64,000 nt of DNA from assembly GCA_025153445.1 (NCBI GenBank), contig JANZNS010000002.1:186001-250000 (forward strand), read 5' to 3'. The translations under genes were made by a program, and so were the position numbers. Positions 1 through 9,656 of this stretch are shown here, piece after piece. The number at the start of each line of letters is the position of its first letter. Position 1 is the stretch's first letter. The notes beneath the pieces are model-generated. The model saw only the letters and a program-made list of their open reading frames with translations. It was not told the origin of the DNA and made no database searches. The DNA comes from Marinobacter sp. BGYM27 (GTDB lineage Bacteria > Pseudomonadota > Gammaproteobacteria > Pseudomonadales > Oleiphilaceae).

Positions 1-1077
1 CCGATCAACTACGATAATCGGGTTGCTGGTGTTTTCAAACAAGGCACGGAAGTGGCGGGACGAGCGGCGAAAAGACTTCTCGGCCTGTTCCCGGATAAAA
101 ATTTCGTCCTTCAGTTCAAAGTTGGTGATCTGCAGCTGGCGGGTGCGCTCTTCAACCGTTGACTCCAGACTGTTCTCGACACGCTCCCGGTCCGCCAGAA
201 TAACCCGAACATAGTAGGACGTGCCCGCCATTGCGGCGATGAGTGATTCGCCGAGCAGCGGGTCGATCCCGTTAACAAATTCAGGACTGGTCGCGAAGAA
301 AATACAGGCCAGCCCGGTAAAGGTCGCGGCTGCGATCGCGATCATGCTGCCACTGAGTGAAAATCGGGTGGCCGCCCAGGTCATCAACGGGAGTAACAGG
401 AACAGACCCTGAAGCACGTCACGCTGGGTCAGGCCGACAATAAACAGCAAGCCGGCAATCCAGAGCACCCATTCCAGCGGCCGGTGGAAAATACGGCTCA
501 CCATGGGTTCCCGGACGAGCGACAGGATAAGCGGCGTTATGGTTATAGACGCGAGGAAATGAGCAAACCATGCTTGCAGGAATATTTCATTAAGGGGGTG
601 GCCCGGCCCGGCGTCCGGCGCCAGGGTGTCAATAAGATAGGTGACCGGCAGGGCCGCACAGAGCGAAGCGAGGGTGATGGCGCCAAGCAGCCAGAGAAAG
701 GTCTGGTAGTCCGCAAGTGGTGACTGCTCGGCCGGTGTTTGGCGAAATACATGGAAAGCAACGAAGGGCGCCAGTCCATAGGACATCAAAATGGCGAGGA
801 ATGTGCCCGTTGCTGTTTGGCTGTCGCCGGTATTGAGTTCCAGGGTGTGTAGCCAGGCGGCTCCCAGCAAGCCGACAGCAATGCCAACGCTGACTCTGTG
901 TCCGAGCAGTAATAGCAATGCCAGTGCAAACCCGGATGGCAGCCAGATAATAGAATAATAGGCGCCAGGCCCCGGTAATTGAATGCTGGTAGCGGCCAGC
1001 CCCATTACCGCAGCTGCGATCAACAGTTGAAACAGTATGGTTTTGGCTCGAGAGAGCAGTTGGAAACGAACGTTCAA
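1..1077 (-). CDS. MASE1-domain membrane sensor protein, N-terminal part (C-terminus beyond window)
   Basis: The reading frame enters from the left edge and gives 359 residues from a TTG at 1077, which directly follows an in-frame TAA and has a GGGAT-type ribosome binding site. Residues 1-290 are a string of hydrophobic helices with the MASE1 signature near residues 40-75 (aromatic pair, WLPSGFAL, then a glycine-rich helix). Residues about 295-335 are charged and probably a coiled-coil linker, and from about 341 a PAS domain begins (FRALFENTSNPIIVVD). MASE1 is an integral membrane sensory domain usually joined to a diguanylate cyclase, phosphodiesterase or histidine kinase. The output domain lies outside the window, so the activity cannot be named. 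It is transcribed in the same direction as nadC, 339 bp downstream of it. Confidence 0.8.
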   Translation of the reverse strand, partial: MNVRFQLLSRAKTILFQLLIAAAVMGLAATSIQLPGPGAYYSIIWLPSGFALALLLLLGHRVSVGIAVGLLGAAWLHTLELNTGDSQTATGTFLAILMSYGLAPFVAFHVFRQTPAEQSPLADYQTFLWLLGAITLASLCAALPVTYLIDTLAPDAGPGHPLNEIFLQAWFAHFLASITITPLILSLVREPMVSRIFHRPLEWVLWIAGLLFIVGLTQRDVLQGLFLLLPLMTWAATRFSLSGSMIAIAAATFTGLACIFFATSPEFVNGIDPLLGESLIAAMAGTSYYVRVILADRERVENSLESTVEERTRQLQITNFELKDEIFIREQAEKSFRRSSRHFRALFENTSNPIIVVDR

Positions 1078-1416
1078 TTAAATCCCATCCCTGGCTATGC
1101 GCGAACGCAACTCCCTGTGGTGGTTGCCGGATGTCGGCTTGGTGAGATAGCGGACCGTCTGCATTTTATGACCACAGGATTTCTATCTTAGTAAAAATAG
1201 TCGCGATTATCGGGTGTCGCTACATTAACTCTGGTCCAAATGTGACCGTATACCCTTATGCTTGAGAGTACTCGCCGCGTGCGCAGGGCTCACTCTCAGA
1301 TTACCCGAAACTTTATGTAAAGCGGGTTCGGTATGGTAACCGCGTGTAATCGACAGGCGAATTCAGCGACGCGTCTGCTTACTCGGCAGATTGACCCTGA
1401 ATCCTGCTGCGCGGCG
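1078..1416. other. Intergenic region between nadC and the MASE1 gene
   Basis: The 339 bases lie between the nadC stop and the MASE1 start, both on the minus strand. I see no credible gene; plus-strand open frames here run on antisense through nadC. The promoter of the MASE1 gene should be here, but no convincing -35/-10 pair stands out. Confidence 0.4.
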
Positions 1417-2280
1417 TTAATCACTTACCGCCTGGCTGTCCAATCTGAGAGACAGGTCAGTTGCACGTATATCCTTGGTCAGCGTGCCCAGCGATATATA
1501 GTCCACTCCGGTTTCCGCTATGGGGACCAGCGTGTCTTCATTAATTCCGCCAGAGGCTTCAATTTTGGCTCTGCCGGCGTTCTCCCGTACGGCGGTTGCC
1601 ATATCTGCAAGACTGAACTCATCCAGCATGATGATATCGGCCCCGGCGTTCAGCGCTTCTCTGAATTCCTGCAGGTTCTCTGTTTCAATTTCAACAGGTT
1701 TGCCCGGCGCGATTCGATGGGCCGCTGTAATGGCGTTGAGGATGCCTCCGCTGGCCGCGATGTGGTTTTCCTTTATCAGGAACGCGTCATACAGGCCGAT
1801 CCGATGATTGTGGCAGCCACCGCAGGTAACCGCGTATTTTTGGGCAAGTCGCAGCCCCGGGAGGGTTTTTCGGGTATCGAGCAGCTGTACGTTGGTATGC
1901 GCGACCTTGCTTGCATAGTGATGACAGCGTGTGGCGACACCGGAGAGCGTCTGCAGCCAATTCAGGGCCGAACGCTCGGCGGTTAAAAGGCTGCGCGCGC
2001 TGCCATGGAAGGTGAACAACACCTGGTCGGGTTTCACGATATCGCCATCGCTGCATTGCCACTCGAGAGTAATGGTCGGATCCACCTGTCTGAATACTTC
2101 ATTTACCCATTCCTGCCCGGCAATGACGGCATGTTCCCGGGTGATGACCCGGCCGGATGCCCGCTTGTCCTCAGGAATGAGCTGGGCGGTGATGTCGCCA
2201 GTGCCAATATCTTCATCGAGACTGCGGCTGACAGTATCAATTCGGGACTGGCGCAGAATATCGGCAGAAAGCGTGGACAT
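1417..2280 (-). CDS. nadC: Nicotinate-nucleotide pyrophosphorylase (quinolinate phosphoribosyltransferase)
   Basis: NadC converts quinolinate and PRPP to nicotinate mononucleotide, CO2 and pyrophosphate in de novo NAD synthesis in the cytoplasm. The 287-residue length is typical. Family motifs are intact: [13 protein letters not shown], then [17 protein letters not shown] followed by [20 protein letters not shown], and the C-terminal barrel motifs IMLDEF and EASGGI. The frame stays open upstream to a TTG at 2385, but the ATG at 2280 has a GGAG 12 nt upstream and matches where relatives begin. It is divergent from the DUF1631 gene, and nadC-DUF1631-ampD-ampE is the order known from Pseudomonas aeruginosa. 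Quinolinate synthase genes are not in the window. Confidence 0.97.
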   Translation of the reverse strand: MSTLSADILRQSRIDTVSRSLDEDIGTGDITAQLIPEDKRASGRVITREHAVIAGQEWVNEVFRQVDPTITLEWQCSDGDIVKPDQVLFTFHGSARSLLTAERSALNWLQTLSGVATRCHHYASKVAHTNVQLLDTRKTLPGLRLAQKYAVTCGGCHNHRIGLYDAFLIKENHIAASGGILNAITAAHRIAPGKPVEIETENLQEFREALNAGADIIMLDEFSLADMATAVRENAGRAKIEASGGINEDTLVPIAETGVDYISLGTLTKDIRATDLSLRLDSQAVSD

Positions 2281-2641
2281 GGTGATGGTGTGCTCCGGAG
2301 TGGTCTGTAAACCGCGCAAGTTTACTGGCTCATCGGCATGGGGCCAAGCGCGAACGGTTAACTGAACATTACCGAAAGTGCTCAAAAGCTGACGGTTTTT
2401 GTCACTCGACCTGGGATGGTCGGCGAAATCCGGTGTTCTGGGGAGCCGGGGCCAGTGACCGTTGTTTGGCGGTTTTGAAAATGAAAATGTGAACCAGTTC
2501 CATCGATCACAAACGGTGACAATTCCTGACAGAAGGTGACGTGGTTAGCGCCTATGATGCATAGGTGATGTCAATAATTGTGAAATGCCAGCTGCATTAA
2601 TCCCGAATTCGGTAAGTAAAGCTGTTCCAGGGGAACCCGAA
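2281..2641. other. Divergent intergenic region nadC / DUF1631
   Basis: This 361-base region separates the two divergent starts and must carry both promoters. I see no gene and no clear operator. An imperfectly repeated GGTGAC element occurs around 2512-2540 (in ACGGTGACAATT and AAGGTGACGTGG), but its meaning is unknown. Confidence 0.4.
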
Positions 2642-5089
2642 ATGACCAACGAAAATCGTGTCGTGAACTTGCACAAGACCGGAGGAGAGCGTTCGTTTAC
2701 GCTGCCGTCTGCATTGATTCGCTTGCGTGATTTTTCGGGGCAGTCTCTGACCAAGGAACTAACGGAATTCTTCGACAGCGCGGACGACGCGCTGTTCAAT
2801 ATGGCGGACAAAGCCGGGTCAAATCAGGACCAGGCCGCTTATTTTGATGCCATGCGCGAGCTTCGGCTACGCCGCAAATCCATGACACTCACCATGTTGC
2901 AGTGGGTTGCCCGGGCATTTAACGAACTGGGTAAATTTGACCCGCGTCCTGCTAACAGCAGCCTCACCGACGTGAATCAGGATAATCTCAGCCTGGTAGG
3001 GCACGGAGAGTTAGAGCAGCAAGTCGCCATCGATAACCTGATAACCAAGCTTCGAAATCGCCATCTTGATGCCATTCGTATGCTGGTTACCCGTTTCCAG
3101 CACGTTGCACCCAGCGTCAGCCTTGAAGACCGACAGATGCCGCTGAGCCCTGAGGTGATCTGCGGCGGATTGCAGGAAGCCTGCGATGATCTGGATATCG
3201 ATATCAGGGCAAAGCTGGTGGTACTCAAGTTATTCGATAAATTGCTGATCAGTCGACTGGATGGTCTTTATCGTGATGCCAATGCGTTGCTGGTAAAAGA
3301 CGGCGTGCTCCCTGATATGACCCGCGCACCGGTAGGTGCCCCAAAGGGAGCTCAGCGCACCCGCACCGAACCCGAAGTGCCGACCGTTACCAACCGTGCG
3401 CCTGTGCCGCCTTCATCTGCTTCGCCAGCTCAAAGTAATGGCTCGGGTGAGGGCGACGGCGCGATCCAGACCGGGCAAACCCGTGCGACCTTCTCCGAAC
3501 TGTCCGCGTTGCTGCATAGTGGCGACCAGAGTGGGCAGCAGAGCTCAGGGGCGTCAGCTGGTTCTTCTCAGGGCTCAGGGTCTGGTGCGTCGCTTGATAC
3601 CCGTGATCTTATGCGCCGGTTATCCCAGCTGCAGCAGACGGCAGCGGCCAACGAGCACGATGCTGCTGGCACAATGCCGGGTAGCCTGACGTCGCAAATT
3701 GAAAGCGTATTGGATGACCGGTCACAGGGAATCAAGGCGCTCAATCAGGTAGACGCTGACGTGGTTAACCTGGTGACGATGTTGTTTGACTTCATCCTCG
3801 AAGATCGTCATCTGCCTGTGCCAATGAAATCGATCATTAGCCGTCTGCAAATCCCCATGCTCAAAGTGGCCTTGCTTGATCGCAGCTTTTTCAATCGTGG
3901 CGGTCACCCCGCACGTAAATTGCTGAATGAGTTGGCGATGGCGGGTATTGGCTGGAATGAAAAGTCGGAAGGTCAGCGTGACCCGTTGCGAGAAAAAATT
4001 GAATCGGTGTCAGATCGGTTGTTGCGGGAGTTCACGGATAACGTCGATATTTTCCCGGATCTGCTGAATGAATTCGCCCATTTCATGGATCTGGATCGCC
4101 GCCGCCGCGAGTTGATTGAGCAGCGCTTGCGTGATGCTGAAGAAGGGCGTGCGCGACAGGAGCGTGCACGCGCTGCTGCCAGCGAGGTCCTGACCCGGGT
4201 TACTGAAAACAGAACACTCCCATCTGTTATGCAGCAATTGCTGGCTGAACCCTGGAGCAAAGTGTTGCAGTTTCTATACCTGCGCGAGGGCGAGGGTAGT
4301 GAAGGTTGGAATCATGCAGTAACGCTGGCGGAAAGACTGGTGTGGAGTGTGGATCCCCAACCGGTAACGGATCAGACCCGGTCTGAATTGCTGCGCCGGA
4401 TTCCGGCAATCGTTGATGATCTTCGCAAGGGGCTACATTCAGTTTCCTGGGACCCGTTTGCCAGCGATGCACTGGTGCACGATCTCGAGCTCGCCCATGT
4501 GGATACCCTTCAGCAACTGGCGCTTGAGACAAAACCGAAGAAGATCGCTCCGGAGGTTAAGTCTGAACCGGTCGTTCAGCCTGAACCCGTGGCGCCTGAA
4601 GTCGCAAGTGCGGTTGCCGAAATGCAGGCTGATGCCAAAGCATCACAACCTGTTGTCGAGCCAACTCCGGTTGTGCCGGTTGTGCCGGCTGTTGAGGTGG
4701 TTGCCCCTGAGGCAGAGGTTATCCCAGAGCCTGTAGCGGCTGTCGAGGCAACATCTTCGGTGGCAGTTGAGCCGATGACGGCAAAGCAGGTCGATGTGCC
4801 TCTGGCCGATACTCGCTGGCTTGAGATGGCTGAGAAGCTTCGCGTTGGCTCTTGGGTCGAGTTGTCCAGGGACGACCAGAAAACCCGTTGCAAGCTTGCT
4901 GCCGTGATCAAGGCAACAGGCAAGTACATCTTCGTAAACCGAAACGGTGCAAAAGTGGCGGAGTACAACCTGGCGGATGTCGCCACTGCTCTGGAAACCG
5001 GCGAAGTGAATATGCTTGATGATGGCCTGATATTCGATCGTGCGCTTGAGTCCATTATCGATAACCTGCGCCATAGCCGGAAGGACTGA
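2642..5089 (+). CDS. DUF1631 family protein of unknown function
   Basis: This 815-residue cytoplasmic protein matches the DUF1631 family. The start ATG at 2642 has an AGGGGA site 9 nt upstream; the frame stays open 19 codons further. Visible parts: a helical, charged N-terminal region (1-230), a Gly/Ser/Gln/Pro-rich low-complexity linker around 235-345, a second helical region around 360-640 with long Arg/Glu helices, an Ala/Pro/Val/Glu-rich spacer around 645-725, and a compact C-terminal domain from about 730 with a GSWVEL...KYIFVNRNG pattern that recalls PilZ-like beta barrels. The last point is inference. Some Pseudomonas annotations have called relatives thymidine phosphorylase; nothing here supports that. 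It sits just upstream of ampD-ampE, probably in a separate unit. Confidence 0.85.
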   Translation: MTNENRVVNLHKTGGERSFTLPSALIRLRDFSGQSLTKELTEFFDSADDALFNMADKAGSNQDQAAYFDAMRELRLRRKSMTLTMLQWVARAFNELGKFDPRPANSSLTDVNQDNLSLVGHGELEQQVAIDNLITKLRNRHLDAIRMLVTRFQHVAPSVSLEDRQMPLSPEVICGGLQEACDDLDIDIRAKLVVLKLFDKLLISRLDGLYRDANALLVKDGVLPDMTRAPVGAPKGAQRTRTEPEVPTVTNRAPVPPSSASPAQSNGSGEGDGAIQTGQTRATFSELSALLHSGDQSGQQSSGASAGSSQGSGSGASLDTRDLMRRLSQLQQTAAANEHDAAGTMPGSLTSQIESVLDDRSQGIKALNQVDADVVNLVTMLFDFILEDRHLPVPMKSIISRLQIPMLKVALLDRSFFNRGGHPARKLLNELAMAGIGWNEKSEGQRDPLREKIESVSDRLLREFTDNVDIFPDLLNEFAHFMDLDRRRRELIEQRLRDAEEGRARQERARAAASEVLTRVTENRTLPSVMQQLLAEPWSKVLQFLYLREGEGSEGWNHAVTLAERLVWSVDPQPVTDQTRSELLRRIPAIVDDLRKGLHSVSWDPFASDALVHDLELAHVDTLQQLALETKPKKIAPEVKSEPVVQPEPVAPEVASAVAEMQADAKASQPVVEPTPVVPVVPAVEVVAPEAEVIPEPVAAVEATSSVAVEPMTAKQVDVPLADTRWLEMAEKLRVGSWVELSRDDQKTRCKLAAVIKATGKYIFVNRNGAKVAEYNLADVATALETGEVNMLDDGLIFDRALESIIDNLRHSRKD

Positions 5090-5181
5090 CTTCCAGGGCT
5101 GCGCGTTGGCCTGCCATCTTGCTTTGTGCTTCAATCATCGTACACTCGCTGCAGTTTTTGCGGCTAAACGATGGTATTCCC

Positions 5182-5793
5182 TTGAGCACTGAGCTTTTTC
5201 CGAAACACTATCCAATCGATGCCAGCGGCTGGCTTGAGGGAGTGCGGCACTGCCCGTCACCCAATTTTGGCCAGCGGCCTTCTGGTTCTGCCATTTCGCT
5301 GTTGGTTGTCCATAACATCAGCCTGCCGCCCGGTCAGTTTGGCGGTGATCACATCGAGCAGTTCTTTTGTAATTCGCTCGACGCCGGAAAGCACCCTTAT
5401 TTCGAAGAAATTGCAGAGATGAAAGTCTCTGCTCATGCCTTGATCCGTCGCAATGGCGATTGCGTGCAGTTTGTGTCATTCCTCGACCGCGCCTGGCATG
5501 CCGGTCGCTCCTGTTTTGACGGCATGGAGGAATGCAATGATTTCAGTATTGGTATTGAGCTGGAAGGTGCTGATGATGTGCCGTTTGAAATCGCGCAATA
5601 CACCACGTTGGCGGCTATCTGCCGGGCGGTTATGCAGCGTTGGCCGGCAATCAGCCGGTCGCGTATAACCGGGCATAGTGACATCGCGCCCGGGCGGAAA
5701 ACTGATCCGGGGCCGGCATTCGACTGGGCATTGTTTCTCCGGACACTCGATGATCATATCGACGCTTCCCAGCGCGAGGGGCTGACACCATGA
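5182..5793 (+). CDS. ampD: 1,6-anhydro-N-acetylmuramyl-L-alanine amidase AmpD
   Basis: AmpD is the cytoplasmic zinc amidase that cleaves anhydro-muropeptides in cell-wall recycling; its loss causes AmpC beta-lactamase derepression where ampC-ampR exist (not seen here). With the TTG at 5182 as start the protein has 203 residues. Zinc ligands fall at His44 (VVHNISLPP), His165 and Asp175 (GHSDIAPGRKTDPG), and the catalytic Glu at 126 (IGIELEG). These match Citrobacter freundii His34, His154, Asp164 and Glu116 with a constant offset of 10-11. No ATG is available upstream of the conserved SPNF segment, so a TTG start is needed; 5182 gives the usual family N-terminus but its ribosome binding site is weak. 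Its stop overlaps the ampE start by 4 nt. Confidence 0.95.
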   Translation: MSTELFPKHYPIDASGWLEGVRHCPSPNFGQRPSGSAISLLVVHNISLPPGQFGGDHIEQFFCNSLDAGKHPYFEEIAEMKVSAHALIRRNGDCVQFVSFLDRAWHAGRSCFDGMEECNDFSIGIELEGADDVPFEIAQYTTLAAICRAVMQRWPAISRSRITGHSDIAPGRKTDPGPAFDWALFLRTLDDHIDASQREGLTP

Positions 5794-6680
5794 ACTTCAT
5801 CATTCTGCTGTTGGCCTATTTCGTTCGTCGCCGGCTGGATGCGTCGGGTCGGCTGGACCTTGATGCTCTATTTCGCGCCCTTGTTTCGAGGGCGCCTGCT
5901 GCAAAGCCTGGCAAGGAGCACAGGGCCACGATCGGCTTTCTGATGCTGGTACTGGTTTTCGTTAGCGTGCTGGCGCTGGACTATTGGTTGAGGGGAGGCG
6001 ATTGGTCGCCCATGACCTGGCCGCTGGATTTCGTGGTGCTGTTGTTGACCATGGGGCTTCCGGGCTGGCGTGATGCGCTCCAGGCCTATGGCGAAAGCTG
6101 GCGCCGGGGTGATATGCAGGCAGCGTGGCATCACGTCAGTCATCTGCTCACGTCCGATCAGCGTGCAGAAGGGCTCGAACCGGAAGGGTTGCATCGCGCC
6201 GTTACCTCACGTCTGCTGGCTCAGGTGTTTGAGCGTTATTTCCTGGTGGTGTTCTGGTTTGTATTGCTGGGTCCTGCCGGGGCCGTGGTGATTCGGCTCT
6301 GCCTGGCGCTTCGTGACCACTGGCCATCAGCTCCCGCACGCCCGGCTTTTGGCCGGTTGATTGCAGTCGTTGCCTGGGTTCCGGTGCGATTGCTGGCAAT
6401 CAGTTTCGGGTTGGCTGGCGATCTCGGCGGCTGGCTGGCAACGGCGAAGCGTCGAACGTTTGTATTGCGGGGCAAAGCGCCCGCCTTGCTCTTTGATAGC
6501 GCGAATGGCGCGCTTTCGAGTTATGCGCTTGATCCGGTGAGATTTGAAGCTGCCCATCCTGATGACTGGCCTGATTTCGGAGCCCGCAGCCTCAGCGCGG
6601 TCCGCGATCTGCTCAATCGAAGCTTCCTGGTATGGATTTGTGTGCTGGCATTATTGGCAATTGCTGGTATTTTCAACTAA
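5790..6680 (+). CDS. ampE: Regulatory signaling membrane protein AmpE
   Basis: This 296-residue integral membrane protein begins within the ampD stop (ATGA overlap), so the two are translationally coupled. It has hydrophobic segments near residues 48-66, 76-90, 148-175 and 278-295, with a large polar loop between about 90 and 145, in line with AmpE. Relatives were linked to beta-lactamase induction as a membrane partner of AmpD, but the biochemical role is poorly defined. The N-terminal FIILLLAYFVRRRLD motif is typical of the family. Confidence 0.92.
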   Translation: MNFIILLLAYFVRRRLDASGRLDLDALFRALVSRAPAAKPGKEHRATIGFLMLVLVFVSVLALDYWLRGGDWSPMTWPLDFVVLLLTMGLPGWRDALQAYGESWRRGDMQAAWHHVSHLLTSDQRAEGLEPEGLHRAVTSRLLAQVFERYFLVVFWFVLLGPAGAVVIRLCLALRDHWPSAPARPAFGRLIAVVAWVPVRLLAISFGLAGDLGGWLATAKRRTFVLRGKAPALLFDSANGALSSYALDPVRFEAAHPDDWPDFGARSLSAVRDLLNRSFLVWICVLALLAIAGIFN

Positions 6681-6965
6681 TTATAAGAATAATTTAAAGT
6701 ATGTTGGCGACTCGAGCGGGCGTACTATCCTGTCGCAGGCGCCTGTCACGCAGGTTCAGCACCAGAATTTACAAAATTTTATTAAATTAAACTCAAGATT
6801 CTGGCCACTAAGGCGACAATATAGATATGAATTTTTGAACGGCTATTCAGTTGATTGGCCGTTATGTGACCTTCTCAACTGCCGCTCGACAGGCAGATTG
6901 AGGAATACCAATAATAATACGAAGGCCGCGTCAGCTGCCGGGCACTGAATGCTTTGGGGGAACGA

Positions 6966-8996
6966 GTGAAGCAACTGTTATATCCAGCTGTTGCGTTGAT
7001 GAACCGGCTGCCGATGTTCTACAAGTTCAGCCTTATCAGCGTGCTGTTTCTCTTGCCCATTATCGGATTGACCTACCTGTTGGTTAGCCAGCTCAATGAG
7101 TCCATTGACGCGGTTGCCCGTGAGGCCGATGGCCTTGTTCAGCTGAACGAAGCGGCGAGCATGCTGGAAGCCTCTTATGCCTATCGGGACTATCGCTCGG
7201 TCGGAAAAGTCAGCAGTGATCAGGAGCTTATTGCCAAAAGTGATGAAGCGGGCGAGCTGATCGATACATCGCTGGCAGCCATGATGGAAGCGGATGGTTC
7301 GTTTGATCCTTCCGGTGGCTGGAAAGATCAGGTCGCGATCCTGAATGACGAGTGGCAATCCCTGAAGTCGGAAGACATTCTGCAAAGCAACATTGATCCC
7401 CAGTACAAGTATTATCAGGAATTCGTCCAGAAAGTGCGGGCCTTGCTGGCTTCGACGCTCAAAGTGTCCGGTCTGGCTCAGGATTCCTTGCCGGAAAACC
7501 AGTTGCTGCTTCAGATCAGCACTAATCTTTTGCTGGAGTCAGCAGGGGCTGAAGGTCAGGCTCGCTCTTATGCCATTTACGGTCTTTCGCAGGGGCAGCT
7601 GGATTCCGCAACCGCTGATGCAATGAATGAAATGTTTGACCGGCTCACCAATTTGAAAACCCGGATTGATTCGGAATTTCAGGTAGCTGTCAGTGCGTCA
7701 TCCGGGCTTGAGGATCGTGCATCTAATCTTCTGAAGAAGGTGGCCGAGAGCCCGATCAAAGTACGCGACGCGCTGGATACCAACGTTATTACACCCTATC
7801 GCCTCGAAATGCCCTGGCAAGAGTTTGATGCGCTCGCGACGGACGCCATCAGTAGCCACTTTGAGCTTCAGTCCACCATCCTCGATATCGTGGCCGATAA
7901 TCTCGCGTATCGCCTGAACGCCGAAACCGATCAGCGGATGCTGTTGTTTATCGCGCTTGCAGTATTGCTCGTTATCATTGTGTTTTTGTATATGGGCTTT
8001 TTCCTGTCGGTCAAAACGGCGATTACCACCTTTGGTGAAGCGGCCAGGAAAGTGGCTGGCGGCGATATGACCGTGCGTATCGATCTGGATAACCGGGACG
8101 AGTTGGGTGCGTTAACCAGCGAGTTCAACAACATGACGACGAAAATTTCGGAGCTGGTTAAGTCTGTTTCCCGCACGACTGACGATGTGGCGCAACAGGC
8201 TGTTCGGGTCAACGATTCAGCATCGGCAAACAGCGAAGCGGTTGCCCGTCAGATGTCGGAAACCACCCAGATTGCAGACGCCATGCACCAGATGGTCGAT
8301 ACCGTGCAGGAAGTGGCGGAGAGTGCCCAGCGCGCGTCTGATTCGGCAGGTCACGCCGAGAAGGATGCGGAGCAGGGGCGTCTGGTTGTGGTCGAAACCG
8401 TGGATACCATTAACCGCCTGGCAACCGAAATTCGCAGCGCGGCGGATGTGATCAACCGCGTCAGCCAGGACAGTGACAGCATCAGTCAGGTGTTGGTGGA
8501 AATCAAAGCAATTGCCGAGCAAACCAACTTGCTGGCATTGAACGCAGCGATCGAGGCTGCCCGGGCGGGCGAGCAGGGGCGTGGGTTTGCGGTTGTGGCG
8601 GACGAGGTGCGCTCGCTGTCGCAACGCACACACAAGTCCACTGAGGAAATCGAAGGTATGGTCGGCCGGCTTCAGGGCGGTGTGAAAGATGCCGTGAAGG
8701 CGATGAACAATAGTCACGAGGTGACGAACGCGACCGTTGAGAAGTCGTCCGAAGTGACCCGCGCGCTGGAGAAGATTCTGGCTGGCATATCAACCATCGT
8801 GGATATGAGTCATCAGATTGCGCAGGCATCTGAAGAGCAATCAGCCGTTGCCAAGAATATTAACGTCAACGTTGAGCAAATTACCGAGTTGGGCCATACA
8901 ACGGCTGACAACGCGAGTGAAACACTTGAAGCTTCTCGCTCAATGTCGGGGCTGACGACCGAGCTCGGTCGTCTGGTCGAATCCTTCCGGGTCTGA
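6966..8996 (+). CDS. Methyl-accepting chemotaxis protein
   Basis: This is a 676-residue transmembrane chemoreceptor. Helix TM1 spans about residues 19-41, a periplasmic ligand-binding region of about 280 residues follows, TM2 lies at about 324-346, then a HAMP domain, then the long coiled-coil signaling domain. The conserved hairpin tip is intact (EQTNLLALNAAIEAARAGEQ, then GRGFAVVADEVR, around residues 515-550). There is no C-terminal CheR/CheB-tethering pentapeptide. GTG at 6966 is preferred over the in-frame TTG at 6954 because a GGGGGA site lies just upstream of it. A chemoreceptor at this position next to ampE is also found in P. aeruginosa. The ligand cannot be told from the sequence. 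Confidence 0.95.
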   Translation: MKQLLYPAVALMNRLPMFYKFSLISVLFLLPIIGLTYLLVSQLNESIDAVAREADGLVQLNEAASMLEASYAYRDYRSVGKVSSDQELIAKSDEAGELIDTSLAAMMEADGSFDPSGGWKDQVAILNDEWQSLKSEDILQSNIDPQYKYYQEFVQKVRALLASTLKVSGLAQDSLPENQLLLQISTNLLLESAGAEGQARSYAIYGLSQGQLDSATADAMNEMFDRLTNLKTRIDSEFQVAVSASSGLEDRASNLLKKVAESPIKVRDALDTNVITPYRLEMPWQEFDALATDAISSHFELQSTILDIVADNLAYRLNAETDQRMLLFIALAVLLVIIVFLYMGFFLSVKTAITTFGEAARKVAGGDMTVRIDLDNRDELGALTSEFNNMTTKISELVKSVSRTTDDVAQQAVRVNDSASANSEAVARQMSETTQIADAMHQMVDTVQEVAESAQRASDSAGHAEKDAEQGRLVVVETVDTINRLATEIRSAADVINRVSQDSDSISQVLVEIKAIAEQTNLLALNAAIEAARAGEQGRGFAVVADEVRSLSQRTHKSTEEIEGMVGRLQGGVKDAVKAMNNSHEVTNATVEKSSEVTRALEKILAGISTIVDMSHQIAQASEEQSAVAKNINVNVEQITELGHTTADNASETLEASRSMSGLTTELGRLVESFRV

Positions 8997-9010
8997 CTGG
9001 GCCCTTCCTT

Positions 9011-9039
9011 CAACCCCGGTTTGATGTTGGCTGGGGTTG
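9011..9039 (+). terminator. Possible terminator hairpin after the chemoreceptor gene
   Basis: CAACCCC (9011-9017) pairs with GGGGTTG (9033-9039), with a 15-nt loop, between the convergent chemoreceptor and cobalamin adenosyltransferase genes. The following tract is only moderately T-rich, so this is a weak candidate. Confidence 0.4.
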
Positions 9040-9063
9040 ATCTCTCATCCTTTTAGAATGTGC

Positions 9064-9618
9064 TCACTGGCTGTTGCCGGGCTGCCACAAAATTTCTTCA
9101 CCGTCGTTGCGCCGGGCGAGCACTCGGGCAAAAACAAACAGCAGGTCCGACAGCCGGTTAAGGTACTGGCGCCCGAACGGATTAATTGTTTCCTCGTGCC
9201 CCAATGCCACCACGACCCGTTCCGCCCGGCGGCAGATTGCTCTCGCCAGGTGGGTGTGGGCGGCGACTTTATTGCCTCCGGGCAGGATAAAGTTTTTCAG
9301 GGGTGGGAGGTCTTCGTTCCACTTGTCCAGGGTTTCCTCCAGCCAGTCAATCAGACTGCTTTGGATCAACACGCTGTCGGGAATGGCGAATTCACCGCCG
9401 AGATCGAAGAGATGATGCTGAATGCGCCGAAGCACCGATATCATCGCATCGTCTTTGCCCAGGTATTCGATCATCACGCCAATCTGGCAGTTGAGTTCAT
9501 CGACGGTACCCAGGGCTTCGACACGCAGGGCATCTTTGTTGATGCGGCTGCCATCGGCGAGACCGGTTGAACCATCGTCGCCGGTTTTGGTGTAGATTTT
9601 TGAAAGCCGGTACCCCAT
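9064..9618 (-). CDS. pduO: PduO-type cob(I)alamin adenosyltransferase
   Basis: The enzyme transfers the adenosyl group of ATP to cob(I)alamin to form coenzyme B12 in the cytoplasm. The 184-residue protein has the family motifs: N-terminal YTKTGDDGSTGL (ATP binding), RVEALGTVDELNCQIG, and the C-terminal LPGG...HLARAICRRAERVV and NRLSDLLFVFAR. ATG at 9618 has an AGGA site 8 nt upstream. It follows panE on the same strand with a 38-nt gap and may be the last gene of the pepA-holC-valS-panE run. No cobalamin synthesis or B12-dependent enzyme gene is in the window, so it may serve salvage. Confidence 0.95.
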   Translation of the reverse strand: MGYRLSKIYTKTGDDGSTGLADGSRINKDALRVEALGTVDELNCQIGVMIEYLGKDDAMISVLRRIQHHLFDLGGEFAIPDSVLIQSSLIDWLEETLDKWNEDLPPLKNFILPGGNKVAAHTHLARAICRRAERVVVALGHEETINPFGRQYLNRLSDLLFVFARVLARRNDGEEILWQPGNSQ

Positions 9619-9656
9619 GTGTGGATCCTTTCTGATATCAGTAGAATGAATGTGCG

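Noticed and set aside
1333-1986. 217-codon open frame on the plus strand opposite nadC
   Set aside because: It lies antisense to nadC, which has all its family motifs; it has no ribosome binding site and no protein character.
6790-6830. Possible flagellar sigma-28 promoter before the chemoreceptor gene (TAAA followed by GGCGACAA)
   Set aside because: The spacing is about 5 nt too long for the sigma-28 consensus, and the -10 part matches poorly.
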